A stretch of DNA of 14,069 nucleotides, taken from the NCBI GenBank assembly GCA_021801615.1, contig JAJYXS010000042.1:1-14069 (forward strand), given 5' to 3'. Position numbers and translations under genes: made by a program. The notes under the pieces were generated by a model. It was not told the origin of the DNA. It saw only the letters and a program-made list of their open reading frames with translations, and ran no database searches. Shown one piece after another: positions 5,800 through 12,583 of this stretch. Origin of the DNA: Actinomycetes bacterium. Its GTDB lineage: Bacteria > Actinomycetota > Acidimicrobiia > Acidimicrobiales > RAAP-2. Position 1 is the stretch's first letter; every line of letters starts with the position of its first letter.

Positions 5800-7769
5800 C
5801 ACGACCGCCCGGTGACCGCGGCGGTCGCCGACGCTCCGTGGCGGCGCGCGAGCAGCCGCTCGGCGCGCTCGGTCCACCGCCGCTTCTCCAGCTCCACGAT
5901 CCCCTCTGGATGTGCCGCATAGGTGAGCGCCCCGAGCGCGAAGAGCACGAAGGCGAGACCCTGGAGCCGCTGTGGCGCGTACTGCAGCAGCTGCTCGACC
6001 ACGACGAGCCCCACACCTGCCTGGATCGCGCCCTCGACGGTCCCGACCCCGGTCGTCACCACGATGACCACGAAGGCCAGGGAGAGCTGGTAGTTGAACT
6101 CCCCCGGGGCGATCACCGTCTGCTGGATCGCGAGCAGCGTCCCACCTGCCCCGGCGAGGGCGCCGGAGAGCACGAAGGCGAGCACGCGCTGCCAGGCGAT
6201 GTTCACGCCCACGCCTGCAGCACCGAGCTCGCTGCCACGCATCGCAGCGAGGAACCGTCCCACCGTGCCGCGTTGGACGAGCGCGACGGCGCCCGCGCAG
6301 ACCACGAGCACCAGGAACACGAGCAGGAAGTAGGCATGGCCGTTGGGCGCCAGAAGATCCAGGGGAAGCCAGCGCGCTGTCAGCTGGATCCCGCCTGTCC
6401 CGCCGCTCACCGCCTGTGCGGGGAAGATCGCGACGTCGAACAACAGCGCGGCGGCCAAGGTCATGAGCGCGAGGCCCAGGCCCCGGAGCCGCAGCGACGC
6501 GAGCGCGAGGAGCCCTGCCACGCCGGACGCCGCCAGCGAGCCGAGGACGCCGCCGGCGAGGAAGTCGAGGCCGAAGTGCCTCGCGAGCTGGCCCGCGCTG
6601 AACGCGGCGACGCCGGCCAGGGTGGCCTGCGCGAGGGAGAGCTGGCCCGCGGTCCCGGTGATGAGCGTCACGGAGAGGAAGATCACCGAGTACGCCATCC
6701 CCTGGTTCAGCACGGTCTCCCACGAGGTGGGCATCCAGGTGAGCATCGACCCGACGAAGACCACGACGAGCAGCCAGAAGGCCGTGTGCACCAGCCGGTC
6801 GATCTCCCGCCCTCTCACTCGGGCCGTCGGCAGGGGCGGTGGCGGATCCACCGTCGACAAGGGGTCCTGCACCTGCTCGAGGCGGCGAAGCCTCGGGACG
6901 AAGAGCAGCGCGCCCACGAGGACGATGAAGGGGAACGCCGGGAGCACTGCCGAGTACCAGAAGCTGGACGTCGGGAGGTAGCCCTGGGCGGTCAGGCTCA
7001 CCACTCCGATGAGCACGCCCACCACTGCGGCGACGGTCATCGATCCCATCGCCGCGCACGCGGCCGCCGCGATCGCCGCCACCATGAGCGTCACGTAGTC
7101 CTGTGCCTGGACGGTCACCTCGGTCGGAGCGAGCAACACCCCTGCGAGCCCTGCCATGAGACCCGAGACGGCCCATGCGGTCGCGGTCACGCGCACCGCG
7201 GCGACGCCTTCGAGCTCGAGCAGCCGACGGCTCTCGACCGCGGCGCGCATCTCGAGCCCCAGGCTCGTCGTGCGCAGGAGGAGCACGAGGATGACCAGCA
7301 TCGCGACGGCGAGCAGCACGGCGCTGAGGTAGATCCCGTTCACCGGCACGTCCGGCCCGAGATGGAAGTACACGGTGCCGGGTGCGAACAGGATGCTCGG
7401 CACCCCGACGAGGTTCTCGTTGCTGAAGACGACCGGCAGCAGGGCAGGGATGCCGACGAGCAGGGCCAGGCCCGTCACGACCTTCGCGGTCGTGTTCGTG
7501 CTCGCGATGCGCGAGAACAAGAAGCGGTCGAAGACGAGCCCGAGGCCGGGTCCGAGGATCACGACAGAGCCGACGAAGGCCGCCCACGTCGACCACCCGT
7601 GACCGTCGACGAGCCATGCGAACACGAACGCCGATGCGTACGCCTGAGCCCCGTAGCCGAAGTTGAAGACGCCGGTCGTCTGGTAGGTGAGCACGAGCCC
7701 CACGGCGAACACCGCGTACGCGCAGCCGTAAGGAATCCCCGGGACGGCGAACCCGAGCAGCTGCTCCAT
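5799..7769 (-). CDS. Fused LivH-LivM permease of a HAAT-type ABC importer
   Basis: This 656-residue membrane protein joins two permeases that are usually separate. Residues 1-293 are LivH-like: FAVGLVLTYQTTGVFNFGYGAQ (21-42) and the ATPase-coupling segment LGLEMRAAVESRRLLELEGV (170-189) followed by a Met/Ala/Gly-rich helix. A charged, Pro-rich linker (about 294-325) follows. Residues 328-620 are LivM-like: GTAGQLSLAQATLAGVAAFS (372-391), GGTGGIQL (456-463) and a second coupling segment near 502-525 (GRFLAAMRGSELGAAGVGVN). The tail is basic. Both halves keep a coupling loop, so a complete transmembrane core can come from one chain. It lies 10 nt after the binding-protein gene and overlaps livG. 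Confidence 0.95.
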   Translation of the reverse strand: MEQLLGFAVPGIPYGCAYAVFAVGLVLTYQTTGVFNFGYGAQAYASAFVFAWLVDGHGWSTWAAFVGSVVILGPGLGLVFDRFLFSRIASTNTTAKVVTGLALLVGIPALLPVVFSNENLVGVPSILFAPGTVYFHLGPDVPVNGIYLSAVLLAVAMLVILVLLLRTTSLGLEMRAAVESRRLLELEGVAAVRVTATAWAVSGLMAGLAGVLLAPTEVTVQAQDYVTLMVAAIAAAACAAMGSMTVAAVVGVLIGVVSLTAQGYLPTSSFWYSAVLPAFPFIVLVGALLFVPRLRRLEQVQDPLSTVDPPPPLPTARVRGREIDRLVHTAFWLLVVVFVGSMLTWMPTSWETVLNQGMAYSVIFLSVTLITGTAGQLSLAQATLAGVAAFSAGQLARHFGLDFLAGGVLGSLAASGVAGLLALASLRLRGLGLALMTLAAALLFDVAIFPAQAVSGGTGGIQLTARWLPLDLLAPNGHAYFLLVFLVLVVCAGAVALVQRGTVGRFLAAMRGSELGAAGVGVNIAWQRVLAFVLSGALAGAGGTLLAIQQTVIAPGEFNYQLSLAFVVIVVTTGVGTVEGAIQAGVGLVVVEQLLQYAPQRLQGLAFVLFALGALTYAAHPEGIVELEKRRWTERAERLLARRHGASATAAVTGRS

Positions 7770-7779
7770 CTGCAGCGGA

Positions 7780-9114
7780 TCAGCCGTGCTGGGGTCCGGG
7801 GATCCCCCGCGGCGGCGCGATGGGCTTCGGGTGGCGCACGTCCGAGGTCCTGAAGCAGACGAAGACCTCTTTGCCCTTCCCGAGCACCGGGAGCGCGGCG
7901 GCCCCCTTCACCTCCTCGAAGGCGCTGCAGGCCGTGCGTGTCGAGGCGAAGTGCGCGGTCTCCCAGTCGATGGGCTCCTCCAGCCCGCCGGCGGTGAAGG
8001 CGGTGAGACGGTTGGTCGCCGCGACGACCGCGGCCTGGGTGAGGTGGCGGCCAGCCGCGCGGATCCCTGCGACCATCAGCGCGGCGGACTCCCAGCCGTC
8101 GAGCGCCAGCGCGTTGTCCGCGTAGCCCGGGCTGTAGCGGCGCATCGCCTTCAGGTAGGTCTCGAGCCCCGGGTAGACGCCCGGGTAGACGCGCGCGGCG
8201 GACTCCGGGACGTTCAGGAGGTCGAAGTAGACGCCCTGGAGCAGGTCCTTGTACTTCTTCACCACGGTCGCGTCGGCGCCGTCGAACCAGAGCTGGTGCA
8301 CGTGCAGCCCGTACTCCTGGATATCGCGCGCGAGCTCGACGTTGCCTGTCACTGTCATGCACGAGATGACGAAGTCGGCACCCGCGTGCTGGATCCGCTG
8401 GACATCAGGCGTGAGGTTGGCGTCGATCGGCGGGAGCCGGAGGTCTGTGAAGCTCACGTGGTAGCCGGCCGCTCGAAGCAGCCTGCCGGTCGTGCGGCAC
8501 AGGTCCGACGACGTCGAGACGCTGTAGGCGAGGATCGCCACGGACTTCGAGCGCGTCTCGTCGATGAGGTACGCCGTCGCAGGAGCGACCGTCTTCAGTG
8601 TCAGAACCGATCCCCCGGCGGCGAAGAGGTTCGGAGCGCCGGCCCAGTTGCCGTCGACGTTGTAGCCGTACGTCGGGGTACAGGTGGCGACGAAGTAGCT
8701 CGGCGTGAACCAGTACGAAGACACCGCGACCGCGAACGCGTGGTCCTGGTCGATCGCCGTCCGGGTGTCCGCCTGGAACTGGCTCGCCAGACCTGCGTCG
8801 TCGAGGTCGTAGGCGAGCACGATCTTGCGCCCGTCCACGCCTCCGTGGGCATCGACCATGTCGAAGTACGCCTTGATGCCTGGCACGAGCGACCCGAAGT
8901 CCGCGGCGAGGATGCCCGTCAACGTGGAGATGGCGGCGATCTTGATCTCGGTCCGGGTCACCCCCGGGGAGCCCGTTCCGAGCCCGGGCGCGCAAGTGAG
9001 GGAGTGCGTGCTCGGCGTGGCTGCAGCACGGCCTCCTGCCCACGGGACGAGCAACCCGACGAGCAGGAGGAGCGTGAGCGCCAGAGCCCCGAGCGGCCAA
9101 CGACGCGTGTTCAT
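7780..9114 (-). CDS. Periplasmic-binding-protein-like substrate receptor of the importer (LivK-like)
   Basis: This 444-residue extracytoplasmic receptor belongs to the type-I periplasmic binding fold used by HAAT importers. Residues 1-32 are a signal sequence (basic MNTRRW, then LALTLLLLVGLLVPWAGG, ending RAAA). The mature part starts with the family hallmark TRTEIKIAAISTLTG (53-67) and continues GIKAYFDMVDAHGGVDGRKIVL (79-100). There is no lipobox cysteine at the cleavage region, unlike most Gram-positive binding proteins. The next cysteine (C41) sits in SLTCAPG and may form a disulfide. The ATG at 9114 is chosen because AGAAGG lies 8 nt upstream; a GTG at 9123 would add three residues. It is the first gene of the operon. 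Confidence 0.93.
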   Translation of the reverse strand: MNTRRWPLGALALTLLLLVGLLVPWAGGRAAATPSTHSLTCAPGLGTGSPGVTRTEIKIAAISTLTGILAADFGSLVPGIKAYFDMVDAHGGVDGRKIVLAYDLDDAGLASQFQADTRTAIDQDHAFAVAVSSYWFTPSYFVATCTPTYGYNVDGNWAGAPNLFAAGGSVLTLKTVAPATAYLIDETRSKSVAILAYSVSTSSDLCRTTGRLLRAAGYHVSFTDLRLPPIDANLTPDVQRIQHAGADFVISCMTVTGNVELARDIQEYGLHVHQLWFDGADATVVKKYKDLLQGVYFDLLNVPESAARVYPGVYPGLETYLKAMRRYSPGYADNALALDGWESAALMVAGIRAAGRHLTQAAVVAATNRLTAFTAGGLEEPIDWETAHFASTRTACSAFEEVKGAAALPVLGKGKEVFVCFRTSDVRHPKPIAPPRGIPGPQHG

Positions 9115-9122
9115 GCACTTCA

Positions 9123-9128
9123 CCTTCT
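9123..9128 (-). promoter_or_regulatory. Ribosome binding site for the binding-protein gene
   Basis: AGAAGG on the minus strand sits 8 nt before the ATG at 9114 and partly overlaps the alternative GTG at 9123, favouring the ATG. Confidence 0.6.
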
Positions 9129-9171
9129 ATCACCCGCTCCTCGCTTCGTCGCAGCATGTCCTGCCTGGTCA

Positions 9172-9185
9172 GACGAACGTTTGTC
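9172..9185. promoter_or_regulatory. Operator-like imperfect palindrome between divergent genes
   Basis: The 14-bp sequence GACGAACGTTTGTC is palindromic at 12 of 14 positions around the AACGTT centre, and the match weakens outward. Size and symmetry resemble TetR-family operators. It lies in the 228-nt spacer between the binding-protein gene and the ALDH-fold gene, 58 nt upstream of the former start. On the minus strand it overlaps CTGACA, a near match to a -35 box, though no good -10 follows at the right spacing. The regulator could be the TetR protein at 1634, but nothing in the sequence proves it. Confidence 0.5.
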
Positions 9186-9248
9186 AGGTACGAACCACGA
9201 AGCAGAGCCGAAAACCCACCACGCGATACCGAGCGCCAGCACCGATGG

Positions 9249-9270
9249 AGCGCTCGGACGCCCGAGCGCT
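9249..9270. repeat. Perfect 9-bp inverted repeat upstream of the ALDH-fold gene
   Basis: AGCGCTCGG (9249-9257) and CCGAGCGCT (9262-9270) are exact reverse complements around a 4-nt ACGC loop. It lies 72 nt before the ALDH-fold start. No T-run follows it, so an operator or an mRNA hairpin is more likely than an intrinsic terminator. Confidence 0.7.
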
Positions 9271-9332
9271 AACGTCGAGCCCGCCGCGCCGACCCGGGGG
9301 GTGCGCGGGGCCAGAAGACGTTGCCTTCGGCG

Positions 9333-9337
9333 AGGAG
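9333..9337 (+). promoter_or_regulatory. Ribosome binding site for the ALDH-fold gene
   Basis: AGGAG lies 5 nt before GTG 9343 and only 2 nt before the in-frame GTG 9340. It therefore favours 9343 as the start. Confidence 0.65.
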
Positions 9338-9342
9338 CGGTG

Positions 9343-10788
9343 GTGGAGGTTCGCGACACCTTCTACGTCGGCGGAGCCTGGACGCCCGGGGCCGGCGCTG
9401 GGGTCCGCGAAGTGCTCGACGCCAACACGGAAGAGGTCTTCGCCAAGATCCCCGAGGCCACCACCGACGACGTCGAGCGCGCGATCGACGCCGCCGTCGA
9501 GGCGTTCGGCCCCTGGTCCGCGACGCGCGCCGAAGAGCGCGCGGGGATCCTCTCTCGCATCTCGAAAGGTCTCGCTGCGCGCCGCGAGGAGATCGCGACG
9601 ACCATCTCGCACGAGGTCGGCACGCCGCTCGCGCTCTCGAGGACCATCCAGGCGGGTCTCGCGTCCGGCGTCTTCGCCGACGCCGCAGCGCGGATCGGCG
9701 AGGTGGCCTGGGAGGAGGAGCTCGGCAGCTCGCTCGTCGTGCGAGAGCCCGTCGGCGTGGTCGGGGCCATCACGCCATGGGACCATCCCCTCCAGCAGAT
9801 CTCGCTCGACGTCGCGGCCGCGCTCGCCGTCGGATGCACCGTCGTGGTGAAGCCGTCGGAGATCGCCCCGCTGAGCGCGTACGTCCTCGCGGAGATCCTC
9901 GACGAGTCCGGGGTCCCCCCCGGCGTCTTCAACATGGTGGTCGGGCCTGGCCCGATCGTCGGCGAGGCGATCGCGGCGCACCCCCGGGTCGACATGGTCG
10001 CGTTCACGGGATCGACGCGCACCGGAAGGCGGGTGATGGAGCTCGCGTCGCGCACGCCGACGCGCGTCGCGCTGCGCCTCGGCGGCAAGTCCGCGAGCGT
10101 CCTCCTCCAGGACGCGGACCTCGACGCCGCGGTGGCCGCGACGGTGCGCTCGTGCTTCCTCTTCTCCGGCCAGACAGCCTGGGGGCTCACCCGCATGATC
10201 GTCCCGCGTGCGAAGCTCCCCCAGGTCGAAGAGCGCGCCGTCGAGGCCGCGGGCGCCTACGCCGTCGGCAGCTCGCTCGACGAGTCGACCACGCTCGGAC
10301 CGCTGTCCTGTCCAGGCCAGCTCCAGCGTGTCCGCGGCTGCATCCGTGCCGGCATCGACCAGGGAGCCAAGCTCCTGATCGGCGGCCCGGAGGCTCCCGA
10401 CGGTCTGGAGCGAGGGTACTTCGTGCGCCCGACCGTCTTCTCGGAGGTGACGAGCGACATGATCATCGCTCGTGAGGAGATCTTCGGGCCCGTTCTTGCG
10501 ATCCTGCCGTACGACACGGAGGAAGAGGCGGTCCGCATCGCCAACGACTCGGACTATGGCCTCGCAGGCGCGCTGTGGACCGCCGACCCCGCCTGTGCCC
10601 AGCGCGTCGCTCGCCTGCTCCGCACGGGAGTGGTCGCCGTGAACGGCGTCCGGCCCGATCCCTCCGCGCCGTTCGGCGGCTGCAAGGCGTCGGGGTTCGG
10701 ACGCCAGGGGGGCAGGCTCGGGCTCGAAGAACTGCTCTGCGCAAAGACGATCGGTCGATCCGGCGCCGGGTGGCCGCCCGCTGGGTGA
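9343..10788 (+). CDS. Aldehyde dehydrogenase-fold protein lacking catalytic residues (putative pseudo-enzyme)
   Basis: This 481-residue protein is full length for the NAD(P)-dependent aldehyde dehydrogenase superfamily and aligns by motif throughout. It has ITPWDHPLQQ (143-152), VVVKPSEIAPLSA (167-179, cofactor-binding Lys170), FTGSTRTGRRV (221-231), LRLGGKSASVLL (244-255), SGQTAWGLTR (275-284), EEIFGPVLAI (378-387) and a normal C-terminal oligomerisation region. The three residues that carry out catalysis are all changed. The oxyanion Asn of PWN is Asp147, the general-base Glu of ELGGK is Arg245, and the nucleophilic Cys of GQxC is Ala279. Oxidation by the standard thiohemiacetal route should be impossible, while nucleotide binding may persist. 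It is divergent from the importer operon and preceded by two palindromes. A ligand-binding, structural or altered-chemistry role is inference. Confidence 0.93.
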   Translation: MEVRDTFYVGGAWTPGAGAGVREVLDANTEEVFAKIPEATTDDVERAIDAAVEAFGPWSATRAEERAGILSRISKGLAARREEIATTISHEVGTPLALSRTIQAGLASGVFADAAARIGEVAWEEELGSSLVVREPVGVVGAITPWDHPLQQISLDVAAALAVGCTVVVKPSEIAPLSAYVLAEILDESGVPPGVFNMVVGPGPIVGEAIAAHPRVDMVAFTGSTRTGRRVMELASRTPTRVALRLGGKSASVLLQDADLDAAVAATVRSCFLFSGQTAWGLTRMIVPRAKLPQVEERAVEAAGAYAVGSSLDESTTLGPLSCPGQLQRVRGCIRAGIDQGAKLLIGGPEAPDGLERGYFVRPTVFSEVTSDMIIAREEIFGPVLAILPYDTEEEAVRIANDSDYGLAGALWTADPACAQRVARLLRTGVVAVNGVRPDPSAPFGGCKASGFGRQGGRLGLEELLCAKTIGRSGAGWPPAG

Positions 10789-10812
10789 GCCGGGCACCGC
10801 TCTCGCGACCGC

Positions 10813-11565
10813 TCATGCGACAGGGGCCGTGGCGCACGCGACGAGCTCGTCCATGGTCACTGCGTCGAGCCGCCGCCGGTGCAGCTCCGACGCGACCAGT
10901 GGGAGCGCGTCGCAGGCGGCCCGCCACATCCCCGCGCGGCCGAACCGGTCGCTGTCATGGAGGAGGACCACGGCGCCGGGCAGGAGCCTCCGGCCGATCC
11001 TGGCGGCGACCTCTTCGGGCTCCGGCGACACCCACTCGCGTCCCCAGGCGGACCACAGCACCGTCTCGAGCCCCATCGCACGGGCGAGCGCGAGCGTCGC
11101 ACCGGTCGCCTGCCCGTAGGGAGGGCGGAACCAGCGGGGAGGGTGCCCGAGCGCCGCCATGGCCTCCATGGCCCGATCGAGGTCCCGGCGCGCCCACGCA
11201 GGCGTGCGGAGCAGGTGGCGAGCGTGCTGGTCGCCGTGGGTCGCGAGCTGGTGCCCGCGGCGCGCGATCTCCCAGACAAGCTCGGGATCGTCACGGACCC
11301 GCTCGCCAAGCACGAAGAACGTGGCGCGAAGGCCGAGCTCGCCGAGCACGTCGAGCACCCGGGGCGTGCCTTCGGGATCCGGACCGTCGTCGAAGGTCAG
11401 CGCGACCTTCGACGACGACCCCGGACCTTGCCAACGGCACAGCCCGCCGGGCAGCGCTCGCAGGGGTGCCCACTGCCCGAGCGCGACGATCGAGGGGACG
11501 AACTGCGCCGCGGCCGAGGCCGCTGCGGCCCAGACGAGCGCGTTCCGCTGGGCGCGCACGCTCAC
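10813..11565 (-). CDS. Polysaccharide deacetylase (NodB homology, carbohydrate esterase 4)
   Basis: This 250-residue protein carries the CE4 motifs in order: TFDDGPD (57-63, catalytic Asp59 and metal Asp60), the HxxxH metal pair H110 and H114 in THGDQHARH, RPPYG (147-151), WSAWGREW (171-178) and LLHDS (201-205). Such enzymes remove N- or O-acetyl groups from peptidoglycan or other polysaccharides. A hydrophobic stretch at about 10-30 is a probable membrane anchor or uncleaved signal. Motif 4 lacks the usual Asp-Trp style residues, a modest deviation. The start is GTG at 11565, with GAGG 5 nt upstream. It is convergent with the ALDH-fold gene (24 nt between stops) and divergent from the tRNA. 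Confidence 0.92.
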   Translation of the reverse strand: MSVRAQRNALVWAAAASAAAQFVPSIVALGQWAPLRALPGGLCRWQGPGSSSKVALTFDDGPDPEGTPRVLDVLGELGLRATFFVLGERVRDDPELVWEIARRGHQLATHGDQHARHLLRTPAWARRDLDRAMEAMAALGHPPRWFRPPYGQATGATLALARAMGLETVLWSAWGREWVSPEPEEVAARIGRRLLPGAVVLLHDSDRFGRAGMWRAACDALPLVASELHRRRLDAVTMDELVACATAPVA

Positions 11566-11607
11566 GGGGCCTCATCGAGCGTCGGCGACCAGCACACCCG
11601 CGTCGCG

Positions 11608-11613
11608 TACACT
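11608..11613 (+). promoter_or_regulatory. Possible -10 box for tRNA-Lys
   Basis: TACACT fits TAnnnT and ends 7 nt before the tRNA 5' end, a sensible distance for a start site at or just before the gene. The sequence 17 nt upstream (GCGACC) is a poor -35, so support is weak. Confidence 0.35.
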
Positions 11614-11620
11614 GCCCGGT

Positions 11621-11692
11621 GCGCCTCTAGCTCAATGGCAGAGCAACGGACTCTTAATCCGCAGGTTCGGGGTTCAAGTCCCCGGAGGCGCA
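11621..11692 (+). tRNA. tRNA-Lys (anticodon CTT)
   Basis: A complete cloverleaf folds. The acceptor stem GCGCCTC (11621-11627) pairs perfectly with GAGGCGC (11685-11691), with discriminator A at 11692. The D-arm GCTC/GAGC spans 11630-11644. The anticodon arm at 11646-11662 has loop CTCTTAA, placing CTT at 34-36 (11653-11655), which reads the lysine codon AAG. The T-arm CGGGG-TTCAAGT-CCCCG spans 11668-11684. One terminal anticodon-stem pair is A-C. CCA is not encoded (ACG follows the stem), as is common in actinobacteria. AAG is the expected favoured lysine codon in such a GC-rich genome. Confidence 0.96.
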
Positions 11693-11722
11693 CGCGGGTT
11701 CCTGTCGCTCGGGGCCTGGGGC

Positions 11723-12184
11723 CTAGACGTCGCCGGGTCCGTCGATCGCGTCGAGGAGACCGACTTGCAGCGCGTGGACGGCGCGCATGACCGCCTCGTC
11801 CCGGATGCCGAGGGCCTCCCTGTCGGCCTCCGTGCGGAGCCCGAGCTCCGCCGCCCGGAGCGACAGGGTCATCCCGAGGACCTTCAGCCACGCTTCGGCC
11901 TCTTGTACGTCGATCACGTCCTTCCCGACGCTCGCCGACACCACCGAGACGACCTCGTCCACCCCGAGCTGGCGCTCGAGCACGTAGGCCGGATCGTCGA
12001 TGGCGGCGCTCTCGTCGATCCTGCCGAACAGGACGTCGAAGCCGGGAGAGCCCGGCGAGGACCCGGTCTCTCGCAGCCTCTCTGCAGCAGCGGCCATGAG
12101 CTCCCGGGCTCCCCGGGGCAGGTCGAGCGCGATGCGTCCGTCCTCGAGGCGCCTGAACCCCCGGCGACGACGCGGCCGGCTCAC
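11723..12184 (-). CDS. DUF2017 family protein, partner gene of clpS
   Basis: This 153-residue protein matches the actinobacterial DUF2017 family, which is regularly encoded next to clpS. It opens with a basic stretch (RPRRRRGFRRLEDGRIAL), continues with a helical region (RELMAAAAERLRETG), and ends with a long helical C-terminal half including EAEAWLKVLGMTLSLRAAELGLRTEADREAL and a final helix near 130-146. No catalytic motif is visible and its function is not established. The start GTG at 12184 overlaps the clpS stop (GTGA), indicating translational coupling. It is convergent with the tRNA, 30 nt away. Confidence 0.88.
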   Translation of the reverse strand: MSRPRRRRGFRRLEDGRIALDLPRGARELMAAAAERLRETGSSPGSPGFDVLFGRIDESAAIDDPAYVLERQLGVDEVVSVVSASVGKDVIDVQEAEAWLKVLGMTLSLRAAELGLRTEADREALGIRDEAVMRAVHALQVGLLDAIDGPGDV

Positions 12185-12462
12185 CCAGCCCGCGCGACCG
12201 TGGAGTGCAGCCCGTTCGTGCCGAGCTCGAGGCAGTAACGGACGGCGCGGTCGCGCTCTCCGGTCCACACGACGGCCCTTCCACGCTGATGCGCGGTCAA
12301 CATCAGCCGCTCGGCCTTCTCCGTCTCGTAGCCGAACACCTTCTTCAGGACGCGCACCACGACCTCCATCAGCGTGACCGGGTCGTTCCACAGCACGACG
12401 TCGTAGGGCTCGGCGACCGAACCGGCGGCGTCTTGGCCCCATCGCTCGGTCACGTCGGGCAT
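12181..12462 (-). CDS. clpS: ATP-dependent Clp protease adaptor ClpS
   Basis: This 93-residue adaptor delivers N-degron substrates to the ClpA/ClpC unfoldase of the Clp protease. The core is clear: YDVVLWNDPVTLMEVVVRVL (20-39), where Asn26-Asp27 bind the substrate alpha-amino group and Met32 lies at the specificity pocket. KKVFGYETEKAERLMLTAHQRGRAVV (40-65) follows, with conserved His58, and then the C-terminal strand GLHSTVARA. The frame continues upstream to 12546, but residues there are low-complexity, so ATG 12462 is preferred. It is the first gene of a clpS-DUF2017 pair and divergent from the methyltransferase, with 121 nt between the starts. Confidence 0.95.
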   Translation of the reverse strand: MPDVTERWGQDAAGSVAEPYDVVLWNDPVTLMEVVVRVLKKVFGYETEKAERLMLTAHQRGRAVVWTGERDRAVRYCLELGTNGLHSTVARAG

Positions 12463-12583
12463 GACTTCCGCCCCGCTTCGAGGCGCAGAGAGCGAGCGCA
12501 CCGCCTTCACCCTACGGCAACGCGTCCCCCGCTGCCTCCAATGCATGCTGGCCTGCCTGCTCGATGTGTGAAATCGTCGTAGC

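Noticed and set aside
5838..7853. Very long plus-strand frame opposite the permease
   Set aside because: Repetitive charged composition rich in His, Glu and Arg is an antisense artefact of a membrane protein in high-GC DNA.
7786..9342. Open frame on the plus strand continuous with the ALDH-like gene, antisense to the binding-protein gene
   Set aside because: It reads as Arg-, Glu- and Gly-rich low complexity, typical of the antisense of a GC-rich gene. The ALDH homology and a ribosome binding site begin only near 9343.
11621..11722. tRNA-Lys 3' end as an integration attachment site
   Set aside because: No integrase, no direct repeat of the tRNA 3' end, and ordinary housekeeping genes follow.
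12463..12583. Promoters in the clpS/methyltransferase spacer
   Set aside because: TAnnnT-like hexamers can be found on both strands, but none has a matching -35 at acceptable spacing, so I do not call a specific promoter.
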